Part shown: piece by piece, positions 34,280 through 44,294 of the stretch
How positions within the stretch are numbered: position 1 is the stretch's first letter
How the letters are laid out: each line of letters begins with the position of its first letter
Assembly (NCBI RefSeq): GCF_014222285.1
Contig: NZ_JACKZS010000012.1
Location: forward strand, 1 to 64,000
From: Nostoc sp. UCD121
Lineage (GTDB): Bacteria > Cyanobacteriota > Cyanobacteriia > Cyanobacteriales > Nostocaceae
Length of the DNA stretch: 64,000 nucleotides
Direction: 5' to 3'
Position numbers and translations under genes: made by a program
Notes under the pieces: generated by a model
Told to the model about the DNA's origin: nothing
Databases searched by the model: none
Seen by the model: the letters and a program-made list of their open reading frames with translations, nothing else

Positions 34280-34399
34280 ACCCGGATTTCTCACGATACT
34301 GTAGGCAGAGGAGTGTGGGGAGTGTGCGGGGTCAGATTTCTTCCCCATCCTCCCACACCTCCCACACTCCTTGATTTCTCACTTGTGAGAAATCAAGGA
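34280..34399. repeat. Nested palindromes with a perfect 15-bp-arm hairpin
   Basis: Positions 34368-34399 are a perfect palindrome: arms TCCTTGATTTCTCAC and its complement, with a 2-nt loop. Upstream, 34310-34366 forms a second imperfect hairpin of GTGTGGGGAG...CTCCCACAC type that shares a block with 14621-14666, and GGATTTCTCACG (34284-34295) is another half copy. The rest of 33975-34611 has no gene. Confidence 0.75.
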
Positions 34400-34611
34400 C
34401 TAAGATCAATGTCAGCGTAGGCGTAGGATGCCTGCGGCGGTTGGATTATCTTTGCTAAAGAGACAAGGGGAGGGGAAGATAATTCCTCTTTCCTTGTCTC
34501 TTTATTGACATCTTGAGAGTACCGCCTGAAACTGACTCTGCAAGAATTGCTATTTGCTGAGTAAATTGGGATATAGAACCAGAAAATTTTCTGTGTAAAC
34601 TTGACCAGCAA

Positions 34612-35109
34612 ATGGTAATGAAAAACTATTATCAAGATTTTATAATTCGTGATTGGGTCGCCAGCGATCGCACCAGAGCCGCCGAAGTCATCAGTTATGT
34701 ATTATCAGAATACGGTCTGGGTTGGGAACCTAACGGCGCTGACCGAGATGTATTGCGAGTAGAGGAATATTATTTAGCTACTGGGGGGGAGTTTTGGGTA
34801 ATTGAACACCAAAGCCAGTTAGTAGGAACTGGGGCATACTACCCCATAAACCGAGGTGAAAAAGCTGTAGAGATCCGCAAAATGTATCTTTTGCCCAGCA
34901 TTAGGGGTTTGGGATTAGGGAAATATTTGTTACAACAGCTAGAAGCAGTGATCGCAGAGCGTGGTTTTCAGGAAATTTGGATTGAAACCGCCAGTGTTTT
35001 GGTGGAAGCAGTCAAACTGTATGAAAGCAACGGCTACACTCCAGCAACAGGAGTAGAAACAACACGCTGCGATCGCGTGTATTTTAAGTCACTGGTTAAT
35101 GGTCATTAA
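34612..35109 (+). CDS. GNAT family N-acetyltransferase
   Basis: 165 residues with the GNAT core: IRKMYLLPSIRGLGLGKYLL (acetyl-CoA pyrophosphate loop R-x-x-G-x-G/A) and the C-terminal KLYESNGYTPATGVE. Start ATG 34612; an ATG two codons later is equally possible. Substrate unknown. Separated by a GTCATTG repeat from comF, so probably a separate unit. Confidence 0.88.
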   Translation: MVMKNYYQDFIIRDWVASDRTRAAEVISYVLSEYGLGWEPNGADRDVLRVEEYYLATGGEFWVIEHQSQLVGTGAYYPINRGEKAVEIRKMYLLPSIRGLGLGKYLLQQLEAVIAERGFQEIWIETASVLVEAVKLYESNGYTPATGVETTRCDRVYFKSLVNGH

Positions 35110-35175
35110 TTATTGGTCATTGGTCATTAGCTAAGAACAAAGGACAAGTGACTAATGACAAAGGACACTTCTAAA

Positions 35176-35853
35176 ATGCACCCTTGGATTAAAAATCTCA
35201 CAGGCTTACTCAATCTTTTTCTCCAATCCCATTGTCCACTATGCCAACGCGCAACTTCCCAAGAATTTTGTCACAACTGCACCAGACAACTGCAAAAATG
35301 TCAACGTAAAGACCCAATGTCTCTATGGAAAGAGCAAATACCAGTGTTTGGCTGGGGGGAGTATGGTGGCCCAGTGAAACGAGCGATCGCGGCGATGAAA
35401 TACGAAAATCAACCCCAAATAGCTCGCCCTTTGGGTCAATGGTTAGGAGAAGCATGGTTGTTAAATTCACCTAAGCGAGATAGCCAGCCTGTGGTGGTTC
35501 CCATTCCACTGCACCCTAGCAAGCAAAAGCAACGTAAATACAATCAAGCTGCATTAATAGCACAAAGCTTCTGCGAAATAACTGGATTAAAATTGAAACT
35601 AAACGGTTTAGCCAGAGTGCGAGAAACTGAAGCGCAATTTGGTTTATCGGTATCTAAGCGAGAAAAAAACTTGGCTCAAGCTTTTGCTGTCGGACAAGAA
35701 TTTTGCGATCGCCCCCCAAATGTTCCTGTGCTGTTAGTGGACGACATTTATACTACTGGTGCTACTGCCAGGTCTGCTGTGCAAACACTTCGTCAGTATG
35801 GAATAGTGGTCTTAGGATTAGTAGCAGTAGCCACTGCCGTTAAAGACGGATGA
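35176..35853 (+). CDS. comF: ComF family phosphoribosyltransferase-like protein
   Basis: 225 residues from ATG 35176; an ATG seven codons upstream lies inside a heptamer repeat and is less likely. An N-terminal zinc ribbon (CPLCQRATSQEFCHNC, two CxxC) leads to a type I PRTase fold with the PRPP motif VLLVDDIYTTGATARS. ComF acts in natural DNA uptake in competent bacteria, and cyanobacterial homologues are linked to transformation. No other competence gene is next to it. Confidence 0.9.
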   Translation: MHPWIKNLTGLLNLFLQSHCPLCQRATSQEFCHNCTRQLQKCQRKDPMSLWKEQIPVFGWGEYGGPVKRAIAAMKYENQPQIARPLGQWLGEAWLLNSPKRDSQPVVVPIPLHPSKQKQRKYNQAALIAQSFCEITGLKLKLNGLARVRETEAQFGLSVSKREKNLAQAFAVGQEFCDRPPNVPVLLVDDIYTTGATARSAVQTLRQYGIVVLGLVAVATAVKDG

Positions 35854-35939
35854 ATCCCGAATTAATGAGCTAAATTGAACATATAAGCGCACAAATTGAC
35901 CGAATTATTCTATTTTTGTGGAAAAATTGCTTGAAATGT

Positions 35940-36395
35940 ATGAATAAAGTTTTGGCGGCGGGTTTAAAACAACTCATAATTATTCCTGCCACATTGCTGG
36001 CAATAGGTGTAAGTACAAGTGCAGCTTTTGCCCAAAATAAGTTGTATAGTCCAATTCCTTTATCTAACAGTACTGAACTTTCCGATAGCCTCTCAGATAA
36101 AGACATTCCCACAGGTCAAGGTGGGTTTGCTCGTGATTACACTGTGAAGTTACAAAAGGGCGATAATTTAGCAGTTGACCTATCATCTGAAAACTTTGAC
36201 AGTATCATCACACTGTTAGCACCCGATGGTTCAACTCTGGCAGAAAATGATGATGGGCCTGATGGTAGTAGCAATTCCCTGCTATTTACCCGCATCGTAG
36301 AGACAGGGAATTATGTTATTCGTGTCCGTTCTTTTGGCGAAACTGGGGTGGGGACTTTTAAACTCAAGGTGACAAAGTTGCAACCGATTAAATGA
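35940..36395 (+). CDS. Secreted protein with PPC (pre-peptidase C-terminal) domain
   Basis: 151 residues from ATG 35940; a TTG eight codons upstream is possible. A signal peptide (LKQLIIIPATLLAIGVSTSAAFA, cut after AFA) is followed by a single PPC-like beta domain. It reads DYTVKLQKGDNLAVDLSSENF, then ITLLAPDGSTLAENDDGPDGS and NYVIRVRSFGETGVGTFKL. PPC domains accompany secreted peptidases or stand alone; here there is no peptidase. Likely periplasmic or extracellular. Role unknown. Confidence 0.82.
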   Translation: MNKVLAAGLKQLIIIPATLLAIGVSTSAAFAQNKLYSPIPLSNSTELSDSLSDKDIPTGQGGFARDYTVKLQKGDNLAVDLSSENFDSIITLLAPDGSTLAENDDGPDGSSNSLLFTRIVETGNYVIRVRSFGETGVGTFKLKVTKLQPIK

Positions 36396-36464
36396 ATTTG
36401 TCATTTGTCATTGGTCATGAGTCAGGAGTGAAAAATTCTTTTTTTTGCTCCTCTATCCACCCAT

Positions 36465-37241
36465 TTATAAAAAAACGGTCAGTACGCAGAGAAATAAGGC
36501 TTCAGTCCACTCGACGACTGCGCCGTAGGTGTCTCCGGTGTGTCCGCCTAATTTGTGGTTGAACCATGCACCAGTTAAAGTGGCGATCGCACTTCCGGCA
36601 ATTATCATTGCTAGTGCGAGAAATAGCTGCTGTTTATCTATCAGGACAAGTAAACCACTCAAACCTAAGAGCAAAAACAATCCTGGTAACAAATCTTTGT
36701 AAGAACGAATGGCTTGTTTGTGAAATGCACCTTTGCCAGTTGGTTTTAAATAAGGATATTGTGCGATCGCTACCTGTTGTCCCCAACGTCCCCAGCCACA
36801 AGCAGCTATCAACAACAAACAACGGTTGTCTGGTAAATCTGTTAAGGCTGTGATTTTGAGTAGCACCAAGGCGATCGCAGTCATTGCTCCAAATGCACCT
36901 GTAGCACTATCTGCCATCACCTCCAGCCGCCGTTTTGGGTCGCCCACTGCTAAACCATCGGCAGTATCCATTGCCCCATCTAAGTGCAGTCCCCCAGTTA
37001 TGGCAATCCAAATACTTATTACCAAAGCACTACGAGTTAACACGGGCATACCAATATAATCCATCCCCGTATCCAGTAACCCTAAAATTCCCCCAATTAT
37101 TAACCCTACAAACGCAGCAAGACGCGCCACTCCCTGAAAGTCTAATCCATTCAAATACGGTAATGGAATACTTGTGTAAAATATAATACTAGCTGCCAGC
37201 TTTAACAGCAGCTTTTTCCACCACTGTTGCTGTTTCGTCAT
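36465..37241 (-). CDS. cobS: Adenosylcobinamide-GDP ribazoletransferase
   Basis: 258 residues, a multi-pass membrane enzyme with family motifs [10 protein letters not shown] near the N-terminus, [15 protein letters not shown] in the middle and [12 protein letters not shown] near the C-terminus. It catalyses the last step of cobalamin nucleotide-loop assembly, joining adenosylcobinamide-GDP and alpha-ribazole. Convergent with the PPC gene. In many cyanobacteria cobS lies near tgt, as here. Confidence 0.93.
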   Translation of the reverse strand: MTKQQQWWKKLLLKLAASIIFYTSIPLPYLNGLDFQGVARLAAFVGLIIGGILGLLDTGMDYIGMPVLTRSALVISIWIAITGGLHLDGAMDTADGLAVGDPKRRLEVMADSATGAFGAMTAIALVLLKITALTDLPDNRCLLLIAACGWGRWGQQVAIAQYPYLKPTGKGAFHKQAIRSYKDLLPGLFLLLGLSGLLVLIDKQQLFLALAMIIAGSAIATLTGAWFNHKLGGHTGDTYGAVVEWTEALFLCVLTVFL

Positions 37242-37617
37242 CGTAGTTACATTAATATTTGGCTAATTGCTGGATAATCATCATAATTTGACTACAATTG
37301 AACATCAGTACACCTTAAAGCTTTAGATAAGATTTACTTCTGTTAGAGATTATCACTGAAAATTTTGTTATGCTGGTCTAAGTAAAAATTAAAAAATTTT
37401 GAGCATTTTTTTATACAAAAAACAGATGATTCAGGAAATTAAAATTCCATCAGGAATCAAAATTTGGGTTTTGTATTCGTTAACTAAAACTTACTCAAAA
37501 TTGTTAGACGATTGCCCCACAAAATTGATATTTTTTTAATGTAGGGAGTAAACAAGCTATTCAATTATGACAGTTTAGCTACGTTGTCGCTCTCCTTAGC
37601 TCAATCGCTATTTTCCT
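37242..37617. other. AT-rich divergent intergenic region
   Basis: A 376-nt AT-rich gap between cobS (leftward) and a conserved gene (rightward). It presumably carries both promoters, but no specific site can be supported and no RNA gene is seen. Confidence 0.5.
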
Positions 37618-38070
37618 ATGAGTCACCATCTACCCGACACCAGGATACCAGCTCCGTGCATTATTAACACGGGCATCATTGTGAATAAGCTCGACATCCG
37701 GCGATTGCTGGCAGATTTAGGTCGAGTCCACTACATCTACACCCAAGAAGATAAGGTACTGAGCGAGGGTGAAGGGGATGTGATGGAAGTTTTTGCTAAT
37801 CCACAAAGGTCTACCTTAGTGGCTAACCATGCGCTATATTTGAATGTTTGTAGTTTTGATTACTTGGAACTAAAACAGTCATCGCAACAAGAAACTTACT
37901 TTGATTTGATGCAAGAAGGAGTGTGTCTGCGGTTGATTCCCCGTTCAACCCCCATACAAGAGCGACGAGAGCGAACCTTCAATGTCAGCGCCATAGAAGC
38001 GATGATGGAGCAAGTTCTCTCAGCCAGATGGGATGCAGAAATTGACGATGACTGTTCTGATTCTTTTTAA
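37618..38070 (+). CDS. Conserved cyanobacterial protein of unknown function, 150 aa
   Basis: 150 residues, soluble. The N-terminal region GIIVNKLDIRRLLADLGRVHYI and a middle beta-rich part (LVANHALYLNVCSFDYLEL) are followed by an acidic tail (DAEIDDDCSDSF). No recognised catalytic motif. Its position between cobS and tgt is one I associate with cyanobacterial genomes, but no function follows from that. Confidence 0.75.
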   Translation: MSHHLPDTRIPAPCIINTGIIVNKLDIRRLLADLGRVHYIYTQEDKVLSEGEGDVMEVFANPQRSTLVANHALYLNVCSFDYLELKQSSQQETYFDLMQEGVCLRLIPRSTPIQERRERTFNVSAIEAMMEQVLSARWDAEIDDDCSDSF

Positions 38071-38114
38071 AATAGCGACTACTATACCAATTTGATGTCA
38101 GGCTGGGCTTTATT

Positions 38115-38171
38115 GATGTAGGGGCAATTCATGAATTGCCCCTACATCGTATAGTTTTGCATAAGTCTTAA
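38115..38171. mobile_element. Partial AGGACTTACGC element with 34-bp perfect palindrome
   Basis: 38115-38148 is a perfect palindrome (half-site GATGTAGGGGCAATTCA). It is followed by TTTTGCATAAGTCTTA, a degenerate right end of the same family as 41787-41879; the left end is missing. Confidence 0.65.
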
Positions 38172-38194
38172 TAGACGCATCTTCAAAAATCTAA

Positions 38195-39331
<1,137 letters not shown>

Positions 39332-39349
39332 GAACTGGGAAGATAAGCA

Positions 39350-39377
39350 ATGACTAATGACTAATGACTAATGACTA
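39350..39377. repeat. Heptamer STRR array, (ATGACTA)4
   Basis: Four exact copies of ATGACTA at 39350, 39357, 39364 and 39371, just after tgt. This is a short tandemly repeated repetitive sequence of the kind found in filamentous cyanobacteria. Confidence 0.9.
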
Positions 39378-39451
39378 ATTACAATGACCAAACCATGTTA
39401 AGATATTTCTCAATTATGAAAGCTGTGTTGGATAGGTGGATTTAAACAAAC

Positions 39452-39589
39452 ATGGAAGCAGCACTTTTATTAGCAAAACTGCCTGAAGCTTACCAAATCT
39501 TCGATCCTTTGGTAGACGTTCTCCCAGTCATCCCTGTATTCTTCTTGTTGCTTGCTTTCGTTTGGCAAGCAGCCGTGGGATTTAGGTAA
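39452..39589 (+). CDS. psbK: Photosystem II reaction centre protein K
   Basis: 45 residues. After a short pro-peptide ([15 protein letters not shown]) the mature part [16 protein letters not shown] leads into one transmembrane helix ([14 protein letters not shown]), a clear match to PsbK. It is an integral PSII subunit near CP43 that binds pigments. Followed by a strong terminator and a ferredoxin gene, then psbM. Confidence 0.97.
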
Positions 39590-39611
39590 GTTAATCTATT
39601 TTTGAATTGAG

Positions 39612-39643
39612 TAGGACAGGTAATCTACCTGTTCTATTTTTTT
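39612..39643 (+). terminator. Rho-independent terminator after psbK
   Basis: AGGACAGGTA and TACCTGTTCT pair around a 3-nt loop, directly followed by ATTTTTTT. It lies 23 nt after the psbK stop. Confidence 0.85.
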
Positions 39644-39775
39644 GTGGAACTATGTTTTCTAAAGTTAACATTTATTAATATTTTGTAATGTTTTAATATA
39701 ATAAATAAGATGTGAATCAAGCCATGTCAATATGAAGCCTTGAAAGCCAAGCTTAGAGTCAGGGAGGAATCAGTT

Positions 39776-40072
39776 ATGGGTAATATCAAATTCGTTAAAG
39801 AGAATAAAGAAGTAGTAGCGGCAGATGGTGCCAATCTCCGACTCAAAGCCATGCAAAATGACATTGATATATATACATTCATTGGCAAGATGACTAATTG
39901 CGGTGGTAATGGTCAATGTGGTACTTGCATTGTTGAAATAGTCGAAGGACTAGAAAATCTTTCCCCCCGCACAGACGTAGAAAATCGTAAATTCAAGAAA
40001 AAGCCAGAAAATTACCGTCTTGCCTGTCAAACTTTAGTCAATGGCTCAGTCAGCGTAGTTACGAAGCCTTAA
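39776..40072 (+). CDS. Plant-type 2Fe-2S ferredoxin-like protein
   Basis: 98 residues from ATG 39776, which has AGGGAGG 7-8 nt upstream; an earlier in-frame ATG (39740) lacks this. Cluster ligands follow the plant pattern in spaced form: Cys in [15 protein letters not shown] and the distal Cys in YRLACQ. The basic stretch [12 protein letters not shown] is unlike the acidic surface of the photosynthetic PetF, so a specialised partner is likely. It lies alone between psbK and psbM, with terminators before and after. Confidence 0.88.
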   Translation: MGNIKFVKENKEVVAADGANLRLKAMQNDIDIYTFIGKMTNCGGNGQCGTCIVEIVEGLENLSPRTDVENRKFKKKPENYRLACQTLVNGSVSVVTKP

Positions 40073-40189
40073 GTTTTTTGGGATCATCGGTGGTTAGCAT
40101 TTGAGAAAGTAAAAAATTTGGGCTAACTCTGTCATCGATGATGGTATCCTAATGTTGTTGACTGGAAATTTAAGAGAGGCTTTCTTGCC

Positions 40190-40306
40190 ATGCAAGTTAA
40201 TGACCTGGGGTTCGTAGCGAGCATTTTGTTCGTATTAGTTCCCACTGTATTTTTACTCATTCTGTACATCCAAACTGCTAGCCGCCAAGGTGGAAAAGAT
40301 AGTTAA
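40190..40306 (+). CDS. psbM: Photosystem II reaction centre protein M
   Basis: 38 residues reading [20 protein letters not shown] at the start and ending [14 protein letters not shown]. This is a full match to PsbM, a one-helix PSII subunit at the dimer interface. AGAGAGG lies upstream of the ATG. A rho-independent terminator follows 22 nt after the stop. Confidence 0.97.
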   Translation: MQVNDLGFVASILFVLVPTVFLLILYIQTASRQGGKDS

Positions 40307-40327
40307 GAATTTGTGTATAAAATAAAT

Positions 40328-40358
40328 AACCCCTGCACTAGTAATGTGGGGGTTTTTA
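40328..40358 (+). terminator. Rho-independent terminator after psbM
   Basis: AACCCC and GGGGTT pair around a loop that can extend the stem, followed by TTTTTATTT. Confidence 0.8.
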
Positions 40359-40385
40359 TTTCTCAACCGCTAACTGGTAGCATTT

Positions 40386-40480
40386 CTGTAGGGGGAATTC
40401 ATGTAGACGCAAAGCGACTACTCTTACGAGAACGCTTTCAGCGAACCAACAGGGTATAGCCCCTACAATTCCATAATCGC
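40386..40480. repeat. Degenerate palindromic repeat
   Basis: A stretch beginning TGTAGGGGGAATTCATG and ending AGCCCCTACAATTCC, with a CTTACGAGAACGC core, is a decayed relative of the GTAGGGGCAATTCATGAATT palindromes seen at 38115, 41811 and 44150. Confidence 0.5.
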
Positions 40481-40579
40481 AGCTTTAAAGAAAAATAGTA
40501 TGAGTGCTGAGTATTAGAAACAAAATCTTGCTTCTCTAGTATCTTATTAAAATAAATCTAATACTCAGCATTGCTTAGT

Positions 40580-41431
40580 TTAAGCGATCGTCCGCGCCAA
40601 CAATACCGGACAAGTGGCATTGATTCTAACATAGTCAGATAACGAAGATCCAACGAGTCGATCTATATCAACAAAACTCTTAGCAATAGATGGACGACGA
40701 TCTGGAGAACCGAGCAATAATAAGTCTATATTTAACTCTTCTGCTAAACGACAAATTTCTTCACCAGGTTTGCCACTGCTGATATAAGCACGAGATTGGA
40801 TACCTTGTTTTTGAGCTTCTGCAACTGCGGCTGCTAAAACTGGATTTTTATCTGAGTTAACCTCGGTTACTTCCGATTTTTTACCACCTAAATTTGTAGT
40901 AATATTTGCCAAAATTAACTGGCCTCCCTGAATATCTCGCAGTAAAAATAGTGCCAATTTCAAGCAGTTTTTTGCAGAATCAGAGTTGTCTATTGCCACC
41001 ATAATACGCTTAATTCTTTTCACATAAATGTCATCTTTCACCAGCAACATGGGGCGAGAAGATAGTTGGAAAACATACTGACTGACTGAGTTTGATAAAA
41101 TCGATTGCAGTCGCTTAAGTCCGCGTGAACCCATAACAATCAAGTCAGCATCGATTTCATCAGCTACTTGGCAAACTACATCTTTGGGATCGCCTTCGCG
41201 CAAAATTGAAGAAACCTGACTAGGATCTAAGTTCAAAGTTTGAATGGCATTAGCTAAAATTTTCCCGCCATTTTCCCATTTAGTTGTCATGTTAGCAGCA
41301 GTACTTTGTGCTGGAACAACATGCAAAATTGTAACTTTCGCAGATTCAATTGAAGGGATTTCTCTCAGGGTTTTGAGCATTTCTTCTGCGTGTCCCAATC
41401 CCGATACAGTCAGCAAAATTTTGTTTATCAT
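40580..41431 (-). CDS. Universal stress protein, two UspA domains
   Basis: 283 residues containing two UspA repeats (1-~135 and ~140-283). Each ends in an ATP-loop-like motif: LIVMGSRGLKRLQSILSNSV in the first and LLLGSPDRRPSIAKSF in the second. The first keeps G-x2-G-x8-G-S spacing; the second is more divergent. Soluble. Tandem Usp proteins act in stress tolerance by unclear means. It stands alone, with a 700-nt gap upstream. Confidence 0.88.
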   Translation of the reverse strand: MINKILLTVSGLGHAEEMLKTLREIPSIESAKVTILHVVPAQSTAANMTTKWENGGKILANAIQTLNLDPSQVSSILREGDPKDVVCQVADEIDADLIVMGSRGLKRLQSILSNSVSQYVFQLSSRPMLLVKDDIYVKRIKRIMVAIDNSDSAKNCLKLALFLLRDIQGGQLILANITTNLGGKKSEVTEVNSDKNPVLAAAVAEAQKQGIQSRAYISSGKPGEEICRLAEELNIDLLLLGSPDRRPSIAKSFVDIDRLVGSSLSDYVRINATCPVLLARTIA

Positions 41432-41786
41432 CTTACGTAATTGTTTTTAAGTTTACTTTTGTTTTCGCTTTTAGTACTTGGCTCAGGTCGGATTTTAACC
41501 TCTTTACTCGATAATCTAGTTAGTAAGTTGGCACAATAAACTTTTTTTAGTATTTAAAACTTAAAAAAATGGCAAAGTACAAAATACTCAACAAATATTT
41601 AAGTTTGTTTGTACCCAGTTACTTACAATTCTCAACTAGACTTCAATTGTTAAGCATACTCTCAATTTAGCCTGAGTAACTTAATAAAATATGATGTTAG
41701 TTATCATTGTTAATCTATATTCACTTTTTTTAATTAGAAGTTAGTTAAGTATTGCAAAGAAATTCCCAAATAACTTTTTATAAACT

Positions 41787-41879
41787 TAGGACTTACGCAA
41801 AACTACACATGGTAGGGGCAATTCATGAATTGCCCCTACCAGAAAATCAGGGTTTTGACTATTGTTTGCGTAAGTCCTA
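41787..41879. mobile_element. AGGACTTACGC inverted-repeat element, copy 2
   Basis: Ends TAGGACTTACGCAAAAC (41787) and TTTGCGTAAGTCCTA (to 41879) flank an inner perfect 30-bp palindrome (41811-41840, half-site GGTAGGGGCAATTCA). Nested palindromes, no coding capacity. Confidence 0.75.
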
Positions 41880-42066
41880 AAAATTTGATTCGCTGTAGCC
41901 TTTAACAAGCGATCGCTACCGCCTTGAATAGTCTACAGTACTTCTGAATTTCCCCAATTATCCTTTGGTAACTCAGATAGGCTTGCTATATCCGAATACT
42001 AGAGGAATGTGAAATATCAGCATCCGAATTCAGATGTTCTAATAATTGAAGTCATATTTCATACTA

Positions 42067-42111
42067 TAAAAACCTCTCCCTGGCTTTACTAAGGAAAACT
42101 ACGGAGAGGTT
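42067..42111 (-). terminator. Terminator-like hairpin after phoD
   Basis: Read on the minus strand, AACCTCTCC pairs with GGGAGAGGTT across a ~24-nt loop, then TTTTTA. It lies 14 nt past the phoD stop. Confidence 0.6.
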
Positions 42112-42124
42112 GATCGAACTCACA

Positions 42125-43702
42125 TTAATTGAGATGCGCTCCTGGTTGTCCGTTTTGGATGACAAACGAAGCTAGGGTTTTGACAGAGGCATTTAAGTCA
42201 ACGATGCTTGATACAACGCGGTAGTCAGTTTGCCAGCGTTCTGGAGTAAGGTTGCAACGAACGTATCCCCGGAAAGCACCATCAAAGAACTTAGTATGGG
42301 GATTGTTGGGTAGAGCAGCTTGAACTGGAGCAATAAATGATGTGGGAAAGTCAGAGGTAATTGAGGTTCCGACGAACTCAGTGCCTACCGTGGTTGAGTT
42401 GGGGTTATTAAAATCAAGCTTCAAATCGTGTACCCAACTAGAATGGATATCTCCACTAATCACCACAGGATTAGAAGGTTTACGCTGGTTGAGAAAACTC
42501 AAAAGCCGATTGCGTGCAGTTACATAGCCATCCCACTGATCCACATTGAAGACACCGGGGCCTGGACTACTATTAAAATTGTACTGGCCGAGCATAGTCT
42601 GTTGAGCAATTACATTCCAGCGCGATCGCGACTGATCTAAACCTTTTCGTAGCCACTGCTCTTGTTCTGAGCCGGTCATAGTAGCATTTGCGTCAAAAGC
42701 CTCTGAGCAGCGAGGCTTGAGTCCATCATTACAAGGTTGGTTAGTGCGGTACTGTCTGGTATCTAGAACGTTGAACTCAGCCAAATTACCAAAGGTGAAC
42801 CGCCGATAAAGTAGCATATCTGGGCCTTTGGGTAGCGAAGACTCACGTAGGGGCATGTGTTCGTAGTAAGCCTGGTACGCATTAGCTCGGCGTTTTCTAA
42901 AAGCCTCTTGGGTTTGGTTATCTTCGGGGATTAAGTTGGCATAATTATTGTCAACTTCATGATCGTCCCAGGTGACAATCCAAGGAAAAGCAGCATGAGC
43001 AGCTTGGAGATTAGGGTCAGTTTTGTATAGGGCGTAGCGATCGCGGTAATCTGCAAGAGTGATTATTTCTGGACTGTTATGCTGGCGTGGCCCACCAGAT
43101 TGTGGCCCGTATTCGTAGATGTAATCACCCAGATGAACCACAAGGTCGAGGTTTTCTTCAGCCAAATGCCGATAAGCTGTGTAATAGCCATTTTGCCAGT
43201 CTTGACAAGAGACAAAAGCAAAGTTTAGTTGTTGGGTATAGCTATAAAATGCTGGTGCTGTGCGAGTCCGCCCAATGGGGCTAGCTTCCCTACCAGCTTG
43301 AAATTGATACCAGTACCAACGGTCAGGATCTAGCCCACGCACATCAATATGAACTGAGTGTGCTAACTCTGGTGTTGCTAGTACTGTTCCTCGACGCACA
43401 ACCTGTTTCATGTTTTCATCAAGGGCAACTTGCCACCGCACTGGCACATTTACCAATGGCATCCCACCTCCAGAGAGTGGATTTGGAGCCAGTCGTGTCC
43501 AGATAACAACGCCATCCGGCAAAGGATCGCCAGAGGCAACACCAAGACTGAACGGATAATCGGAAAACCTTGAGTTAGCTAATACTGGATGCCATTGGCT
43601 AGCGATTGTTAACCCCGTTAAGAATCCTGCACCCAACAAAAAACTCCGCCGTCTGCACTGATTTGCTAGGAGGCGCTTGCCATCTATAAGTTCCATATTC
43701 AT
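42125..43702 (-). CDS. phoD: Alkaline phosphatase PhoD family, Tat-exported
   Basis: 525 residues from ATG 43702; an ATG two codons later is also possible. The frame runs far upstream, but that part is not protein-like. A twin-arginine signal (RRRSFLLGAGFLTGLTIAS) marks Tat export. The PhoD core shows FSLGVASGDPLPDGVVIWTR, FVSCQDWQNG, HLGDYIYEYG, WDDHEVDNN and SGDIHSSW, the Ca/Fe site residues of the family. It hydrolyses phosphate mono- and diesters outside the cytoplasm. Probably regulated by phosphate limitation; a weak Pho-box-like repeat lies at 44056-44074. Confidence 0.93.
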   Translation of the reverse strand: MNMELIDGKRLLANQCRRRSFLLGAGFLTGLTIASQWHPVLANSRFSDYPFSLGVASGDPLPDGVVIWTRLAPNPLSGGGMPLVNVPVRWQVALDENMKQVVRRGTVLATPELAHSVHIDVRGLDPDRWYWYQFQAGREASPIGRTRTAPAFYSYTQQLNFAFVSCQDWQNGYYTAYRHLAEENLDLVVHLGDYIYEYGPQSGGPRQHNSPEIITLADYRDRYALYKTDPNLQAAHAAFPWIVTWDDHEVDNNYANLIPEDNQTQEAFRKRRANAYQAYYEHMPLRESSLPKGPDMLLYRRFTFGNLAEFNVLDTRQYRTNQPCNDGLKPRCSEAFDANATMTGSEQEQWLRKGLDQSRSRWNVIAQQTMLGQYNFNSSPGPGVFNVDQWDGYVTARNRLLSFLNQRKPSNPVVISGDIHSSWVHDLKLDFNNPNSTTVGTEFVGTSITSDFPTSFIAPVQAALPNNPHTKFFDGAFRGYVRCNLTPERWQTDYRVVSSIVDLNASVKTLASFVIQNGQPGAHLN

Positions 43703-44055
43703 CTCTATCCAGATGTAAATACAGTTGGCAAACTTCAGGAGAGTCAGCTTTAAATAATTCGTAATTCGTAATTCGTAATTGGGTTTTGCGTTGAGATTTA
43801 GACACCAAACAAAATGTGGCTGCTTCTTATATAAAGAGCAAATTCTAACTTGTCTAATAATTACAGCGCTTCCGGCTATTATGCAATACAGTTTTTCTCC
43901 TTGCCCTCTCCTATCAAAGCTTTCAGATTTGGGGATGTACCTCATAGCTGCCGTAAGTGCTGTATGAATTATGAATTAGTAATTACTATATTTGACTTGT
44001 CTCCCAATTGCTGCTCAACCAAACATAAGCAACTTATCAAACTAGGATCAAGCAG

Positions 44056-44074
44056 AAATTAAGATTTTGTTAAG
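44056..44074 (-). promoter_or_regulatory. Weak Pho-box-like direct repeat upstream of phoD
   Basis: On the minus strand CTTAACAA and CTTAATTT occur 11 bp apart, the spacing of cyanobacterial PhoB sites (CTTAACCT-type). Only two of the usual three or more repeats are visible, and it is 355 nt from the start, so this is tentative. Confidence 0.25.
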
Positions 44075-44114
44075 TTTAAAATTGAATTGGGGCATTGGGA
44101 ATTTAGACTACAAC

Positions 44115-44206
44115 AGAACTTACGCAAAAAATAGCTCAAACCTTGATTTTCCGGTAGGGGCAATTCATGAATTGCCCCTATCACGTTTATTTTTACGCAA
44201 GTCCTA
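44115..44206. mobile_element. AGGACTTACGC inverted-repeat element, copy 3
   Basis: Ends AGAACTTACGCAAAAAA and TTTTTACGCAAGTCCTA flank the same inner palindrome (GTAGGGGCAATTCA...), ~92 bp in all. Confidence 0.7.
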
Positions 44207-44294
44207 CACAGTATTGCTACACAACTAAAGCAGAAGTGCTGCTATGATGGCTCGCTCTTGACAAACCCTTTTCTAATTACGAATTACGAATTAT

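Larger units (their letters stand above)
41432..42124. other. Gene-free region between usp and phoD
   Basis: 693 nt without a credible gene. It contains one AGGACTTACGC element (41787-41879) and a phoD terminator (42067-42111). The part next to the stress-protein gene is AT-rich and probably promoter. Confidence 0.5.
43703..44294. other. Repeat-bearing gap upstream of phoD
   Basis: 592 nt with (TTCGTAA)n heptamers at 43755-43780, an inverted-repeat element at 44115-44206 and AATTACG heptamers at ~44275. No gene. Confidence 0.5.

Noticed and set aside
34393..34635. 80-codon minus-strand frame
   Set aside because: Overlaps a perfect palindrome and the start of the acetyltransferase gene.
42125..43945. 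Long N-terminal form of PhoD
   Set aside because: The extra 81 codons cross a heptamer repeat, and the Tat signal begins just after ATG 43702.
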